In this document: one piece after another, positions 16,018 to 24,905 of the stretch | Layout: every line of letters begins with the position of its first letter | How positions within the stretch are numbered: position 1 is the first letter of the stretch | NCBI GenBank assembly: GCA_037446495.1 | Contig: JBBIIL010000005.1 | Coordinates: forward strand, 28,251 to 92,250 | DNA: 64,000 bases | Origin: CAIXZV01 sp037446495 | GTDB lineage: Bacteria; Chloroflexota; Limnocylindria; Limnocylindrales; CSP1-4 | Reading direction: 5' to 3' | Translations under genes and position numbers: made by a program | Notes under the pieces: model-generated | Databases searched by the model: none | Seen by the model: only the letters and a program-made list of their open reading frames with translations | Told to the model about the DNA's origin: nothing

Positions 16018-16932
16018 ATGAGCCTGTTCCACTCCATGTTCGGCATCGGCAGCGGCAGCCCCAACGGCGGCGGGGCTGTGGCGTCCGCACCCCAGGCCGC
16101 GACCGTCGGCGACACCGAGAGCGTCCGCCGCATCGCTGCTCGCCTCGGCGCCCTACCGCCCGAGCGCGCACGGTTCGTGGCCGCCTTCGCGTACCTGCTG
16201 GCGCGCGCCGCGCGCGCGGACCTCACGGTCTCCGATGCCGAGGCGACCGAGATGACCCGCCTGATCAGCGAGACCGGCGACATCGATCCCGAGACCGCAT
16301 CGCTGGTCGTGGGCCTGGCCGGCTCCCGCGTGGAGGGCTACGGCGCCACTGACGACTACCTCGTCACCCGCGAGTTCAAGGCGATCTCCACGCCCGAGCA
16401 GCGCCAGCACCTCCTGCGCTGCTGCCTGCTGGTGGCCGCGGCGGACGCTGACATCGACGCCAGCGAATCCTGGCTGGTCAACCGGATCGCCGAGGAGCTC
16501 GACGTCGCGCGCGCCGACCTCAATCGGATCCGCGACGAGTTCACCGACAAGATCGCGGGACTCGCCGAGCTCCGCCGGATGCGCACCGCCGCCGAGGCCG
16601 AGGCCGCGGCGGTGCCCAAGCCCGCGCCTGAGCTGCCCGAGGGCGCCCGCATCGAGCAGATCTGGCTGGTCGAGGTGCCCTACACCCCCGAGGCCGCGCA
16701 GCTGCGTCCTGCGCTCCGCCATCAGCACCTGGCCCGGATGATGCGGCTCAAGGTCCAGGACCGGGTCATCGAGGTGGGCGGCACGGCCGACATGAGCAAG
16801 TCCGTGATCCTGGTCCGGGCATCGGACGAGGACGACATCCGGCGCCTGGTTGCCGAGGACGCCTACACGTCGGGCGGCGTGTGGGGACCGCCCACGATCG
16901 TGGGGTACGGGCGGCTCGTCCTCGGGGAGTAG
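16018..16932 (+). CDS. TerB-like / YCII-like two-domain protein
   Basis: 304 residues, cytosolic. After a short Gly/Ser/Ala-rich N-terminus, residues 40-190 resemble the all-helical TerB (tellurite resistance) domain: FVAAFAYLLARAARADLTVSDAE, then LISETGDIDP, then CLLVAAADADIDASE. Such acidic loops bind metal in relatives. Residues 205-304 look like a YCII domain (IEQIWLVEVPYTPEAAQLRPALRHQHLARM, then SVILVRASDEDDIRRLVAEDAY), a small alpha-beta fold common in uncharacterised enzymes. The ATG at 16018 has GGAG upstream. The two domains together are not a combination I can match to a known function. Convergent with dnaE across 29 bp. Confidence 0.7.
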   Translation: MSLFHSMFGIGSGSPNGGGAVASAPQAATVGDTESVRRIAARLGALPPERARFVAAFAYLLARAARADLTVSDAEATEMTRLISETGDIDPETASLVVGLAGSRVEGYGATDDYLVTREFKAISTPEQRQHLLRCCLLVAAADADIDASESWLVNRIAEELDVARADLNRIRDEFTDKIAGLAELRRMRTAAEAEAAAVPKPAPELPEGARIEQIWLVEVPYTPEAAQLRPALRHQHLARMMRLKVQDRVIEVGGTADMSKSVILVRASDEDDIRRLVAEDAYTSGGVWGPPTIVGYGRLVLGE

Positions 16933-16961
16933 CCGCAGCACCGCTCCCGCGAGGGCCGATC

Positions 16962-19900
16962 TCAGCCCAGGGACAGGTCGATGACCCCAGGGCCGACCCG
17001 GCGACGCACCTCTGCCTCGAGCTCGGCGTCGTAGGCCACGCCCCGCAGCTCCATCGGCAGCGCGATGCCGCCGGGCGCGGGCACGTGCACGACGACGCGC
17101 GTGGCGCCCGGGCGCTCGCGCAGCACCGCCTTGAACGCCTGCATCGCCGACACGACCCGGTCCGTGCCGGCCTCCCGCGCGAAGCGCACGTTGAGCACCG
17201 CGCCGGCCGCCGCCTCCATCGGCCGCGACGGCGCCTGCGCGGCCATCACCGCCCGAGAGCGCTCATCGTCCGGCAGGGCAGGCTCGTCTGGCTCGTCCGC
17301 GCCGTCGCCCGCGAGGCCCGGAGGCTCCTGGTACGTGGGGACAGGCTCCGCCGGGGCGACGCGCGGCAGGGCGCTCGGCAGGGTCGGGCTCGGCAGGGTC
17401 GGCATCGGCAGAGCAGCGCCGGGCCCCACCGCAACGCGCTCGTGCCCCGCCCCGCTGCTCGTCCCGGAACCATTGCCGCCGCCCCCACTCGGCCCGCGCC
17501 GCGCGCGCTTGTCCAGTGCGCCGACCTCCTTCGCGAACGCGTCCGGCCCGGCCTCGGCGACCTCGTCCCAGTCCCACACGGAGTCGGCGAGCAGCGACGC
17601 CTCCTCGCCCCGATGGTCCACGCGCCCGGCGACCAGCAGAATCGCCCCGTCGCGCCACATGCCGACCGTCTGCTCGAACGTCTTGGGGAACACCACCACC
17701 TCGATGGTCCCCTGCAAGTCCTCGATCGTCACCACGGCCATGGTTGACCTGGCCTTCGTCAGGATGCTGCGGATGCCTGTCACGATCCCGCCCAGCACGA
17801 CGCGCTGGCCGTCGAGCGACTCGTCCCGCAGGTCCCCCGAGTAGGCCGTCACGAACTGGCCAACGTGGTCGGCTACCGCGCCCATCGGGTGGTCCGACAG
17901 GTACAGCCCCATCAGCTCCTTCTCCCAGCGCAGGCGCTCGCGGACGGGCGTCTCGGGCGTCACCGGGAGCGGCCGGTCGAGCACCGTGCCGTCGTCGCTC
18001 CCCATGTCGAACAGGCTGGTCTGGCCGGACACGCGGTCGCGCTGGGCGGCCTGTCCCGCGGCGAGCGCGTCGTCGAGGCCCAGCAGCAGCTGGGCGGGAT
18101 GCCCGAACTCGTTGAGGGCACCGACGCGGATCAGCGATTCGAGCACCTTGCGGTTCGCCAGCCGCACATCCACACGTGAGCACAGGTCCGTCAGACTCCG
18201 GAACTCGCCGTCGGCCTCGCGCGCGTCGATGATCGACTGGATGGCGCCCTCGCCCACGTTCTTGACGGCGAGCAGGCCGAAGCGGATGGCCTCGCCCTCG
18301 ACGGTGAAGCCCAGGCCCGAGCGGTGGACGTCCGGCGTCCGGACGTCGATCCCGAGGCGCCGGCACTCGGCGATCGCCGCGGCCACCTTGTCCGCGTTGT
18401 CGCGGAAGGCGGACAGCACCGAGGTCATGTACTCGACGGTGTAGTTCGCCTTGAGGTACGCGGTCTGGTAGGCGATCAGGCCGTACGTCGTGGCGTGCGC
18501 CTTGTTGAACCCGTACCGCTCGAACGGCTCGAACGCCTTGAACACCGCGTCGATCGTGGACGCGGAGACGCCCCGCTCAGCCGCCCGCTCGACGAAGGTC
18601 TCCTTCATCGACCGCAGCACGGACGACTTCTTCTTGCGGATGGCGTAGCCGAGCGTGTCCGCCTCGGGGCCCGAGAAGCCGCCGAGCGCCACGGCGGCCG
18701 CCATGATGTCCTCCTGGTACACGAACACGCCGAATGTGCGGTCGAGGAAGGGCTCGAGCAGCGGGTGGAGGTATTCGACCCGCTCCTGGCCGTGCTTGCG
18801 GCGGATGTACGTGGGGATGTTGTCCATCGGGCCCGGGCGGTAGAGCGCCACCATGGCCGCGAGGTCGAAGACGCTCGTGGGCTGGAGCTCGCGGATGTAG
18901 CGGCGCATGCCCGCGGACTCGAGCTGGAACACGCCGGTCGTCTCGCCCGAGGCCAGGAGGTCGAACGTCTTGGCGTCGTCGAGCGGGATCTGCTCGAGGT
19001 CGATCTCGGCGCCGCGGTGCTCGCGGATGAGCTCCACGGCGCGGCGCAGGATCGTGAGGTTGGACAGGCCCAGGAAGTCGAACTTGAGCAGGCCCAGCGC
19101 CTCGATGCCGTGCATCTCGTACTGGGTCATCAGCGCGTCCGAGTTGGTCGCCTTCTGGAGCGGCATCAGCTCGGTCAGCGGCTCGCGCGAGATCACGACG
19201 CCGGCCGCGTGGGTGGACGCGTTGCGGGCCACGCCCTCGAGCTGCCGGGCGAACCCGATCAGCTGCCCGACCTGCGGGTCCGCGTCCACCATCTCCTTGA
19301 GCGCCGGGCTGATCTCGAGCGCCTCCGCGAGCTTGATGCCCAGCTGGTTGGGCACGGCCTTGGCAATCTTGTCCACATCGCCGTAGCCCATCCCCAGGAC
19401 GCGCCCCACGTCGCGGATCGCCGCCCGGGCGAGCATCGTGCCGAAGGTGATGATCTGCGCGACGTGGTCGTGGCCGTACTTGCGGCTGACGTAGTTGATG
19501 ACCTCTTCCCGGCGCTCGTCCTCGAAGTCGATGTCGATGTCGGGCATCGTCACGCGGTCGGGGTTGAGGAACCGCTCGAACGGCAGGGCATAGTGGAGCG
19601 GGTCCACCGGCGTGATGCCCAGCGTGTACGTCACGATCGAGCCCGGCGCCGAGCCTCGGCAGGAGGTGGCGATCCCCTGGCTCTTGGCGTAGTTCACGAA
19701 GTCGGCCACGATGAGGAAGTAGCCCGCGTACCCCATCTGGAGGATGATCCCCAGCTCGTAGTCCAGGCGCGCCTGCATCTCCGGGGTCACCGTGCCGTAC
19801 CGGCGCACCAGGCCCCGCTCGCACTCCTTGCGCAGCCAGGTCTCGATGGTCTCGCCCTCGGGCACCGGGAAGTGCGGGATGCGGAGCTCGCCCAGCGGCA

Positions 19901-20738
19901 GCCGCAGATCGACCATCTCGGCGACGCGGCGGGTGTTGAGCAGCGCCGCGCGCTGGTCTGGGAACAGCCGGAACATCTCGTCCGCGGTCTTGAGGTAGAA
20001 GTCCGGGCCCTCGAAGCGCATCCGGTTGGGCGTGTCGAGGTTGCTCCCGGTGCCCACGCACAGCAGGACGTCGTGGGCGGCGTGCTGCTCAGGGTGGACG
20101 TAGTGCAGGTCGTTGCTCACGATCAGCGGGATGCCGGTCTCGGGGGACAGGCGCAGGAGCTGCTCGTTGAGGACCCGCTGGTCGGGGATCTTGTGGTCCT
20201 GGAGCTCAAGGAAGAAGCGGCCCTTGCCCAGGATGTCCTCGTATTCCTTGGCGATGTGCTTCGCGAGGTCCCAGTCGCCGGCCTCGAGCGCCTTGGGGAC
20301 CTCCCCGCTCAGGCAGGCCGACATGCCGACGAGCCCCTGGCTGTACCTGGCGAGGTGCTCGCGGTCGATGCGCGGCTTGTAGTAGTAGCCGTCGATGTGG
20401 GCGTCGGTGACCAGGCGGCACAGGTTCTGGTAGCCGGTCATGTCCGTCGCGAGCAGCACCAGGTGGTAGGGCTGGCTGTCGGCCTTGCCCTCCTTGTCCC
20501 GCATCGAGCGGCGGGCGACATAGGTCTCCACGCCGATGATCGGCTTGATGCCCGCCTTGGTGGCCGCCTGGTAGAACGCGACGCTGCCGTAGAGCGCCCC
20601 GTGGTCCGTGATGGCGAGGCTGTCGAAGCCGTGCCGGACGCTGGTGTCCACGAGGTCGGTGATGCGGCCCAGGCCGTCGAGCAGGCTGAACTCGCTGTGC
20701 GTGTGGAGGTGGACGAAGTCGTTCGGGGCGATGCTCAT
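16962..20738 (-). CDS. dnaE: DNA polymerase III alpha subunit
   Basis: Replicative polymerase, 1258 residues. The ATG at 20738 gives MSIAPNDFVHLHTHSEFSLLDG, the start of the PHP domain with its HxHxH. The palm has PDIDIDFEDERREEV near residues 396-410 with the catalytic aspartates. Other landmarks are STHAAGVVISREPL, GVFQLES and FNKAHATTYGLIAYQTAYLKANY. A helix-hairpin-helix and an OB fold (GGIVTGIRSILTKARSTMAVVTIEDLQG) follow. About 90 residues of Gly/Pro/Ala-rich linker then lead to a C-terminal domain. No intact proofreading exonuclease domain is inserted in the PHP region, so this is DnaE rather than PolC. The gene is complete, but 68 bp upstream of its start the assembly breaks. Confidence 0.96.
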   Translation of the reverse strand: MSIAPNDFVHLHTHSEFSLLDGLGRITDLVDTSVRHGFDSLAITDHGALYGSVAFYQAATKAGIKPIIGVETYVARRSMRDKEGKADSQPYHLVLLATDMTGYQNLCRLVTDAHIDGYYYKPRIDREHLARYSQGLVGMSACLSGEVPKALEAGDWDLAKHIAKEYEDILGKGRFFLELQDHKIPDQRVLNEQLLRLSPETGIPLIVSNDLHYVHPEQHAAHDVLLCVGTGSNLDTPNRMRFEGPDFYLKTADEMFRLFPDQRAALLNTRRVAEMVDLRLPLGELRIPHFPVPEGETIETWLRKECERGLVRRYGTVTPEMQARLDYELGIILQMGYAGYFLIVADFVNYAKSQGIATSCRGSAPGSIVTYTLGITPVDPLHYALPFERFLNPDRVTMPDIDIDFEDERREEVINYVSRKYGHDHVAQIITFGTMLARAAIRDVGRVLGMGYGDVDKIAKAVPNQLGIKLAEALEISPALKEMVDADPQVGQLIGFARQLEGVARNASTHAAGVVISREPLTELMPLQKATNSDALMTQYEMHGIEALGLLKFDFLGLSNLTILRRAVELIREHRGAEIDLEQIPLDDAKTFDLLASGETTGVFQLESAGMRRYIRELQPTSVFDLAAMVALYRPGPMDNIPTYIRRKHGQERVEYLHPLLEPFLDRTFGVFVYQEDIMAAAVALGGFSGPEADTLGYAIRKKKSSVLRSMKETFVERAAERGVSASTIDAVFKAFEPFERYGFNKAHATTYGLIAYQTAYLKANYTVEYMTSVLSAFRDNADKVAAAIAECRRLGIDVRTPDVHRSGLGFTVEGEAIRFGLLAVKNVGEGAIQSIIDAREADGEFRSLTDLCSRVDVRLANRKVLESLIRVGALNEFGHPAQLLLGLDDALAAGQAAQRDRVSGQTSLFDMGSDDGTVLDRPLPVTPETPVRERLRWEKELMGLYLSDHPMGAVADHVGQFVTAYSGDLRDESLDGQRVVLGGIVTGIRSILTKARSTMAVVTIEDLQGTIEVVVFPKTFEQTVGMWRDGAILLVAGRVDHRGEEASLLADSVWDWDEVAEAGPDAFAKEVGALDKRARRGPSGGGGNGSGTSSGAGHERVAVGPGAALPMPTLPSPTLPSALPRVAPAEPVPTYQEPPGLAGDGADEPDEPALPDDERSRAVMAAQAPSRPMEAAAGAVLNVRFAREAGTDRVVSAMQAFKAVLRERPGATRVVVHVPAPGGIALPMELRGVAYDAELEAEVRRRVGPGVIDLSLG

Positions 20739-20791
20739 CGGGAGTCCAATGGTACCCGCCGGGGCGGATTGAACCGTACTGAGGTCCGTGG

Positions 20792-20806
20792 ACACGGACG
20801 CCGTGT
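20792..20806. repeat. Short inverted repeat at the contig edge
   Basis: ACACGG and CCGTGT separated by 3 nt form the last 15 bases before the Ns. A hairpin at a contig end may simply reflect assembly. Confidence 0.3.
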
Positions 20807-20906
20807 NNNNNNNNNNNNNNNNNNNNNNNNNNNNNNNNNNNNNNNNNNNNNNNNNNNNNNNNNNNNNNNNNNNNNNNNNNNNNNNNNNNNNNNNNNNNNN
20901 NNNNNN
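20807..20906. other. Assembly gap (100 N)
   Basis: Exactly 100 unknown bases, the conventional length for a gap of unspecified size. True length and content are not known. Confidence 0.99.
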
Positions 20907-20936
20907 TTCTTCGGGGCGATGCTCACGGGGACGCCT
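20907..20936 (-). other. Second copy of the dnaE start region at the gap edge
   Basis: TTCGGGGCGATGCTCA at 20910-20925 is identical to 20722-20737 inside dnaE. On the minus strand it reads GTG AGC ATC GCC CCG AAG (V/M-S-I-A-P-K), matching M-S-I-A-P-N of dnaE, and the bases 5' of the start are also similar. It is either a strain variant of the dnaE 5' end or the beginning of a second dnaE-like gene hidden in the gap. Confidence 0.6.
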
Positions 20937-21321
20937 CGTCCCGGCACCGGGACGGGGCGTCGTCCACTGGCCCGTCCGCTGCCCCCAGCACACCACGAGC
21001 GCGGTCGTTCTCAGATACCGGCAGCAGCGGTGGTCGATGGCCCGTTCGAGGTGGCCCATGCACGCGGCGTATCTCGCCCACCGCCGCGGCCGGTGGCTGA
21101 GCGTCGACAGGACTCGCGCACCGGCGGCCGCGGTGCCGGAGAGCGGTCTGCGGCAGTCGAGGCCTAGGCATTCGCTTCCACGCACGCCGCGCCTCGCACC
21201 TGCCAGCCGCGGTGCACGAGATCGGGCGGCCCTCAAGCACGGCGCAGGGCCAGATCGACTCCCACGGCTGCGCCAATTCGACCCCGGGGCGAAGGATCCG
21301 ACTGCCGCCGGTCGTTCCGTC

Positions 21322-21437
21322 GACTGGCAGGCGACGTTGCGACCGGCGAGCGGGCGAGACCAGGCCCGACCACGTCAGAACTTCGACGGAGCGGCGACGA
21401 TGCGCCCGCTCCTCCCCGAGATCATCGACTGACAGTC
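21322..21437. promoter_or_regulatory. Two GACTGnCAG-type elements upstream of thrC
   Basis: GACTGGCAGGC at 21322-21332 and the palindrome GACTGACAGTC at 21427-21437 (within CGACTGACAGTCG, 21426-21438), 140-250 bp before the thrC promoter. The same core occurs twice upstream of the aminotransferase gene (47660-47670, 47702-47712). They are candidate binding sites of a shared regulator. Confidence 0.45.
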
Positions 21438-21576
21438 GAACGGAGGCGCGATCCGCGCGGCCGCGACCGCTCCCGCCGGTGGCCACGTGCTGGGGCGGCG
21501 GGTGCGAGCCCGGCCGGCGGGCCCGGCACCGGGCCCGCGGACTCGACGAGGCGCGGGGACGACGTCTGCCGATTGC

Positions 21577-21582
21577 TACCAT
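21577..21582 (+). promoter_or_regulatory. -10 hexamer of thrC (TACCAT)
   Basis: TACCAT, 6 nt, then ATG at 21589; fits a leaderless transcript. Confidence 0.55.
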
Positions 21583-21588
21583 CGGCTG

Positions 21589-23109
21589 ATGCAGTACCTC
21601 GATACCCGCGGCCTGGCGGGGCGCCCGCGCATGTTCAGCGAGGCCGTCCTCGAGGGGATCGGGCCGGGCGGCGGCCTGTTCGTGCCCGAGCGGCTGCCCG
21701 AGCTGGACGCCGCGGGCCTCGATCACCTCGCCTCCCTCCCCTACGCCGCGCGCGCCGAGCGAGTCCTGAGCAGCTTCGAGCCGGATCTCGCGCCAGGCGT
21801 GCTCCACGCGGCCGTGTCCAGCGCCTACGGCTCGCAGTTCGACAACCCTGGGATCGCCCCACTCCGCGACCTCGGCGGGGGGCGGTTCGTCCTGGAGCTG
21901 TGGCACGGTCCGACGCTCGCGTTCAAGGACATGGCGCTCCAGCTCATGCCCCGGCTGTTCAGCGCGGCGATCGAGCGCGCAGCGGCGGACGGCGCGGGCG
22001 AGTACCTGATCCTGGTGGCGACGAGCGGCGACACCGGCGCGGCGGCGCTCGAGGGCTTCGCGGATCGCGAGCACACGAAGATCGCGGTCCTGTTCCCCGA
22101 AGCCGGCGTGTCCACGCTCCAGGAGCGCCAGATGACGACACGCCCGGGCGCCAACGTCAACGTGTTCCGCGTCGGGGGCGACTTCGACGCCTGCCAGACC
22201 GCGGTCAAGCGCGTGTTCGAGGATGCGGCGTTCGCCGCCGAGCTGGCGGCCGGCCATGGGCTCTCGCTCTCGTCCGCCAACTCGATCAACTGGGGACGGC
22301 TCCTGCCCCAGATCGCCTACTACCTCTCCGCCTGCGCCGACCTGCGGGCGCGCGGGGCGCTGCGCGACGGGCAGCTCGTGGACGTCTGCGTCCCGACCGG
22401 CAACTTCGGCAACGTGCTCGCGGCGTGGTACGCGCGGCGGATGGGCGCGCCGATCGGCCGGCTGATCAGCGCCAGCAACTCCAACAACGTCCTCGCCGAG
22501 TTCATCGCCACGGGCGTGTACGACATCAGCGCCCGGTCGCTGGTGCGGACGCCCTCGCCGTCGATGGACATCCTGATCTCGAGCAACCTCGAGCGGCTGC
22601 TGTGGGACCTCACCGGCGATCCGGAGCGGATCCGCGGCTGGATGGCCGGCCTTGGGGCAACCGGCCGCTTCGAGGTGGACTCGGCCACCCTCGCCAGCCT
22701 GCGCGACGTCTTCGCCGGCGGCTGGGTGGACAACGCGACCTGCCTGGCGACGATCGCCGAGGTCCAGCGCGAGCGCGGCTACCTGTTCGACCCGCACACG
22801 GCCGTCGCCTGGAAGGTGGCCGATGCGGCTGCGGAGGACCGGCCCGTCCTGATCGTGGCCACCGCCCACTGGGCCAAGTTCCCGGCCGATGTGACTCGCG
22901 CGCTCACCGGCCAGGCCCCCGACGCGCCCATGCCCACCGGTGACGCGGAGTTGGAGCTCCTGCGGCGCGTCCCGGACCTGGCGCCGGGCGCCACCGTCCC
23001 GCCACAGCTCGACGCGGTCCTCCGGCGGCCAGTCCGCTTCCACACCCGGATCGACTCGACGCCGGACGTGGTCGAGGCGGCCCTTCGCGAATGGCTCGCC
23101 GGGGGCTGA
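21589..23109 (+). CDS. thrC: Threonine synthase
   Basis: PLP enzyme converting O-phosphohomoserine to threonine, 506 residues. The N-terminus MQYLDTRG and FSEAVLEGIGPGGGLFVPE match the family. Lys113 in LAFKDMALQ is the PLP lysine. ATSGDTGAAALEGF and VPTGNFGNVLAAWYARRMG bind the cofactor phosphate. The start is set by the leaderless promoter TACCAT; an upstream GTG/TTG start would add a low-complexity leader. No other threonine-pathway gene is adjacent. Two candidate operator palindromes lie upstream and recur at an aminotransferase gene, which suggests that thrC shares a regulator with that locus. Confidence 0.95.
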   Translation: MQYLDTRGLAGRPRMFSEAVLEGIGPGGGLFVPERLPELDAAGLDHLASLPYAARAERVLSSFEPDLAPGVLHAAVSSAYGSQFDNPGIAPLRDLGGGRFVLELWHGPTLAFKDMALQLMPRLFSAAIERAAADGAGEYLILVATSGDTGAAALEGFADREHTKIAVLFPEAGVSTLQERQMTTRPGANVNVFRVGGDFDACQTAVKRVFEDAAFAAELAAGHGLSLSSANSINWGRLLPQIAYYLSACADLRARGALRDGQLVDVCVPTGNFGNVLAAWYARRMGAPIGRLISASNSNNVLAEFIATGVYDISARSLVRTPSPSMDILISSNLERLLWDLTGDPERIRGWMAGLGATGRFEVDSATLASLRDVFAGGWVDNATCLATIAEVQRERGYLFDPHTAVAWKVADAAAEDRPVLIVATAHWAKFPADVTRALTGQAPDAPMPTGDAELELLRRVPDLAPGATVPPQLDAVLRRPVRFHTRIDSTPDVVEAALREWLAGG

Positions 23110-23150
23110 TCGCGCTCCTGCGTCGGTGCTGGCCGCGATCCGGGCGGCGG

Positions 23151-23156
23151 TATCCT
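23151..23156 (+). promoter_or_regulatory. Possible -10 of the phosphohexomutase gene (TATCCT)
   Basis: GGCGGTATCCTCGGGCGGG resembles the promoter GGCGGGTATCCTCACCCGG at 10869-10887. It would leave a leader of about 130 nt that contains the CGCCCTCTC repeats. Confidence 0.35.
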
Positions 23157-23181
23157 CGGGCGGGAGCACAACGACAATCGA

Positions 23182-23222
23182 CCGCCCTCTCCGCCCTCTC
23201 CGCCCTCTCCACCCTCTCCGCC
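23182..23222. repeat. 9-bp tandem repeat CGCCCTCTC
   Basis: Four to five head-to-tail copies of CGCCCTCTC (one with A for G) in the leader before the phosphohexomutase gene. Copy number of such arrays varies easily. No function is evident. Confidence 0.6.
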
Positions 23223-23295
23223 CCGCCCTATCGCCCAATCCGCCCAGCTGCCGTCGCCAGCCGCGACCGCTGCCGGGCCACACGAGGTCAGCAAC

Positions 23296-24774
23296 GTGAC
23301 GCCCACCGCCGAGCCCCGCCGCGCACCCGCCATCGTCTTCGGGACCGACGGCTGGCGCGCCCGAACCGCGGAGGACTACACGTTCGAGTCCGTCCGACGC
23401 TGTGCCGACGGCGTCGCCGAGTACGTCGAGGCGCGGGGCGAGAGCGCCAAGGGCGTCGTCATCGCGTTCGACCGACGGTTCGCGTCCGAGCACTTCGCGG
23501 CGGCGGCGGCCGAGGTGGTCACGGCCCGGGGCATCCCGGTCGCCCTCGCCACGCAGGCGGTCCCCACGCAGATGTCGTCGCTCGAGATCGTCCTTCGGGG
23601 ATACGCGGCCGGCATCGTGATCACCGCCAGCCACAACCCCTGGACCGACAACGGGTTCAAGGTGAAGGCACCCACGGGCGCGGCGGCCGGCGGCGAGATG
23701 CTCAAGACCATCGAGGCTCGGATCGCCGGCAACGCCGACCTCCACATCGAGCGCCGCCCGCTCGAGGATGCGGAGGCCGCGAGCCTGCTCACCCGCTTCG
23801 ACCCGTTCGACGACTACGAGGCCCACATCCGCAAGACCCTCGACCTGGAATACCTGCGCGCCGCGGACGTGAGCGTGCTGGTCGAGCCGCTCTGGGGTGC
23901 GGGCGCGGGCTGGATCAGCCGACTCCTCGCCGGCGGCAGGATCCGCGTCACCGAGCTTCACCTCGAGCGCAACCCGTACTTCGGCGGCGTAAACCCCGAG
24001 CCCATCCGCCCCAACGTCGACGAGGCGCTCGCCAAGCTGGCGGCAGGCGGCTTCGACCTTGGCCTGATGCTCGACGGCGACGCTGACCGGGCGGGCGCGG
24101 CCGACGAACGCGGCGTGTTCATCCACCAGCTCGAGGTCACGGGCCTGCTCGCCTACTACCTGGCCGAGCACCGCGGCCTGCGCGCGCCGGTGGTCATCAG
24201 CGTCAACAACACCTCCATGGTCCCGCGCCTCGGCGAGCACTACGGCTTCCCCGTGCACGAGGTCCCGGTGGGCTTCAAGTACATCGGCCCCAAGATGATC
24301 GAGACGGGCGCGATGCTCGGCGCCGAGGAGTCCGGCGGCTTTGGCCTCGGGATGCATCTGCCCGAGCGCGACGGCGTCTACGCCGACCTCATGCTGCTCG
24401 ACCTGTTCCTCCGCGAGCGCGAGCGCGGCGTCTGGCCGGTGTCGAAGGCGATGGAGCGCTTCCACCAGATCGCAGGTGCATCCTGGTACTCGCGGGTGGA
24501 CCTCCACTTCGAGCGGGCAGGCTACGACGCGGTGAAACGGCGCATCGTGGAGGGGCTGCGCGAGGCCGCGCCGACCTCGCTCGCCGGCCAGGCTGTGGTC
24601 CGCACGCAGGTCCTGACCACCAACGACGGCTACAAGTTCTTCGTCGAGGACGGCTCCTGGGTGATGATCCGCACCTCGGGTACCGAGCCGCTCTGTCGCG
24701 TCTACGCCGAGGCCACCGCGGCCGAGATCCGCGACCGGCTCCTGACCGACGGGGAGGCGCTCGCTCGCGGTTGA
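23296..24774 (+). CDS. Phosphoglucomutase / phosphomannomutase
   Basis: Phosphohexose mutase of 492 residues interconverting hexose 1- and 6-phosphates. All four family signatures are present. ITASHNP carries the phosphoserine, Ser112. LDGDADR near residue 258 binds magnesium. GAEESGGFG near 340 binds the sugar, and RTSGTEPLCRVY near the C-terminus binds the substrate phosphate. FGTDGWRA opens domain 1. The start is a GTG at 23296 in GCAACGTGACG with no strong ribosome site; it is chosen because FGTDGWRA normally lies within the first 20 residues. Sugar preference (glucose, mannose or glucosamine) is not decided by these motifs. Confidence 0.92.
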   Translation: MTPTAEPRRAPAIVFGTDGWRARTAEDYTFESVRRCADGVAEYVEARGESAKGVVIAFDRRFASEHFAAAAAEVVTARGIPVALATQAVPTQMSSLEIVLRGYAAGIVITASHNPWTDNGFKVKAPTGAAAGGEMLKTIEARIAGNADLHIERRPLEDAEAASLLTRFDPFDDYEAHIRKTLDLEYLRAADVSVLVEPLWGAGAGWISRLLAGGRIRVTELHLERNPYFGGVNPEPIRPNVDEALAKLAAGGFDLGLMLDGDADRAGAADERGVFIHQLEVTGLLAYYLAEHRGLRAPVVISVNNTSMVPRLGEHYGFPVHEVPVGFKYIGPKMIETGAMLGAEESGGFGLGMHLPERDGVYADLMLLDLFLRERERGVWPVSKAMERFHQIAGASWYSRVDLHFERAGYDAVKRRIVEGLREAAPTSLAGQAVVRTQVLTTNDGYKFFVEDGSWVMIRTSGTEPLCRVYAEATAAEIRDRLLTDGEALARG

Positions 24775-24905
24775 CGCGCGCGCTGGGCGAACGCTGCCGC
24801 GAACCCCGTGGAGCCTACGGGGCCCTCGCCGCGCCGGTCCGGCAGCCCTTCCGCAACCTGGCTGCACCGCAGCTCGCGCCAGATCCGTGCGACGATGGTG
24901 GGGCC

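Larger units (their letters stand above)
20739..21588. other. Region between dnaE and thrC, including the scaffold gap
   Basis: 68 bp upstream of dnaE, 100 Ns, then 682 bp. The right part starts with a second copy of the dnaE start region and holds two GACTGnCAG-type elements and the thrC promoter. Long open frames cross it on both strands but show no family features; I see no gene. Confidence 0.6.

Noticed and set aside
14840..16932. Complete restriction-modification or known defence island
   Set aside because: No methyltransferase, specificity subunit or other defence gene accompanies the Mrr-like fusion.
21421..21588. T-box or threonine attenuator before thrC
   Set aside because: The promoter lies 6 nt before the start codon, leaving no leader RNA for a riboswitch or attenuator.
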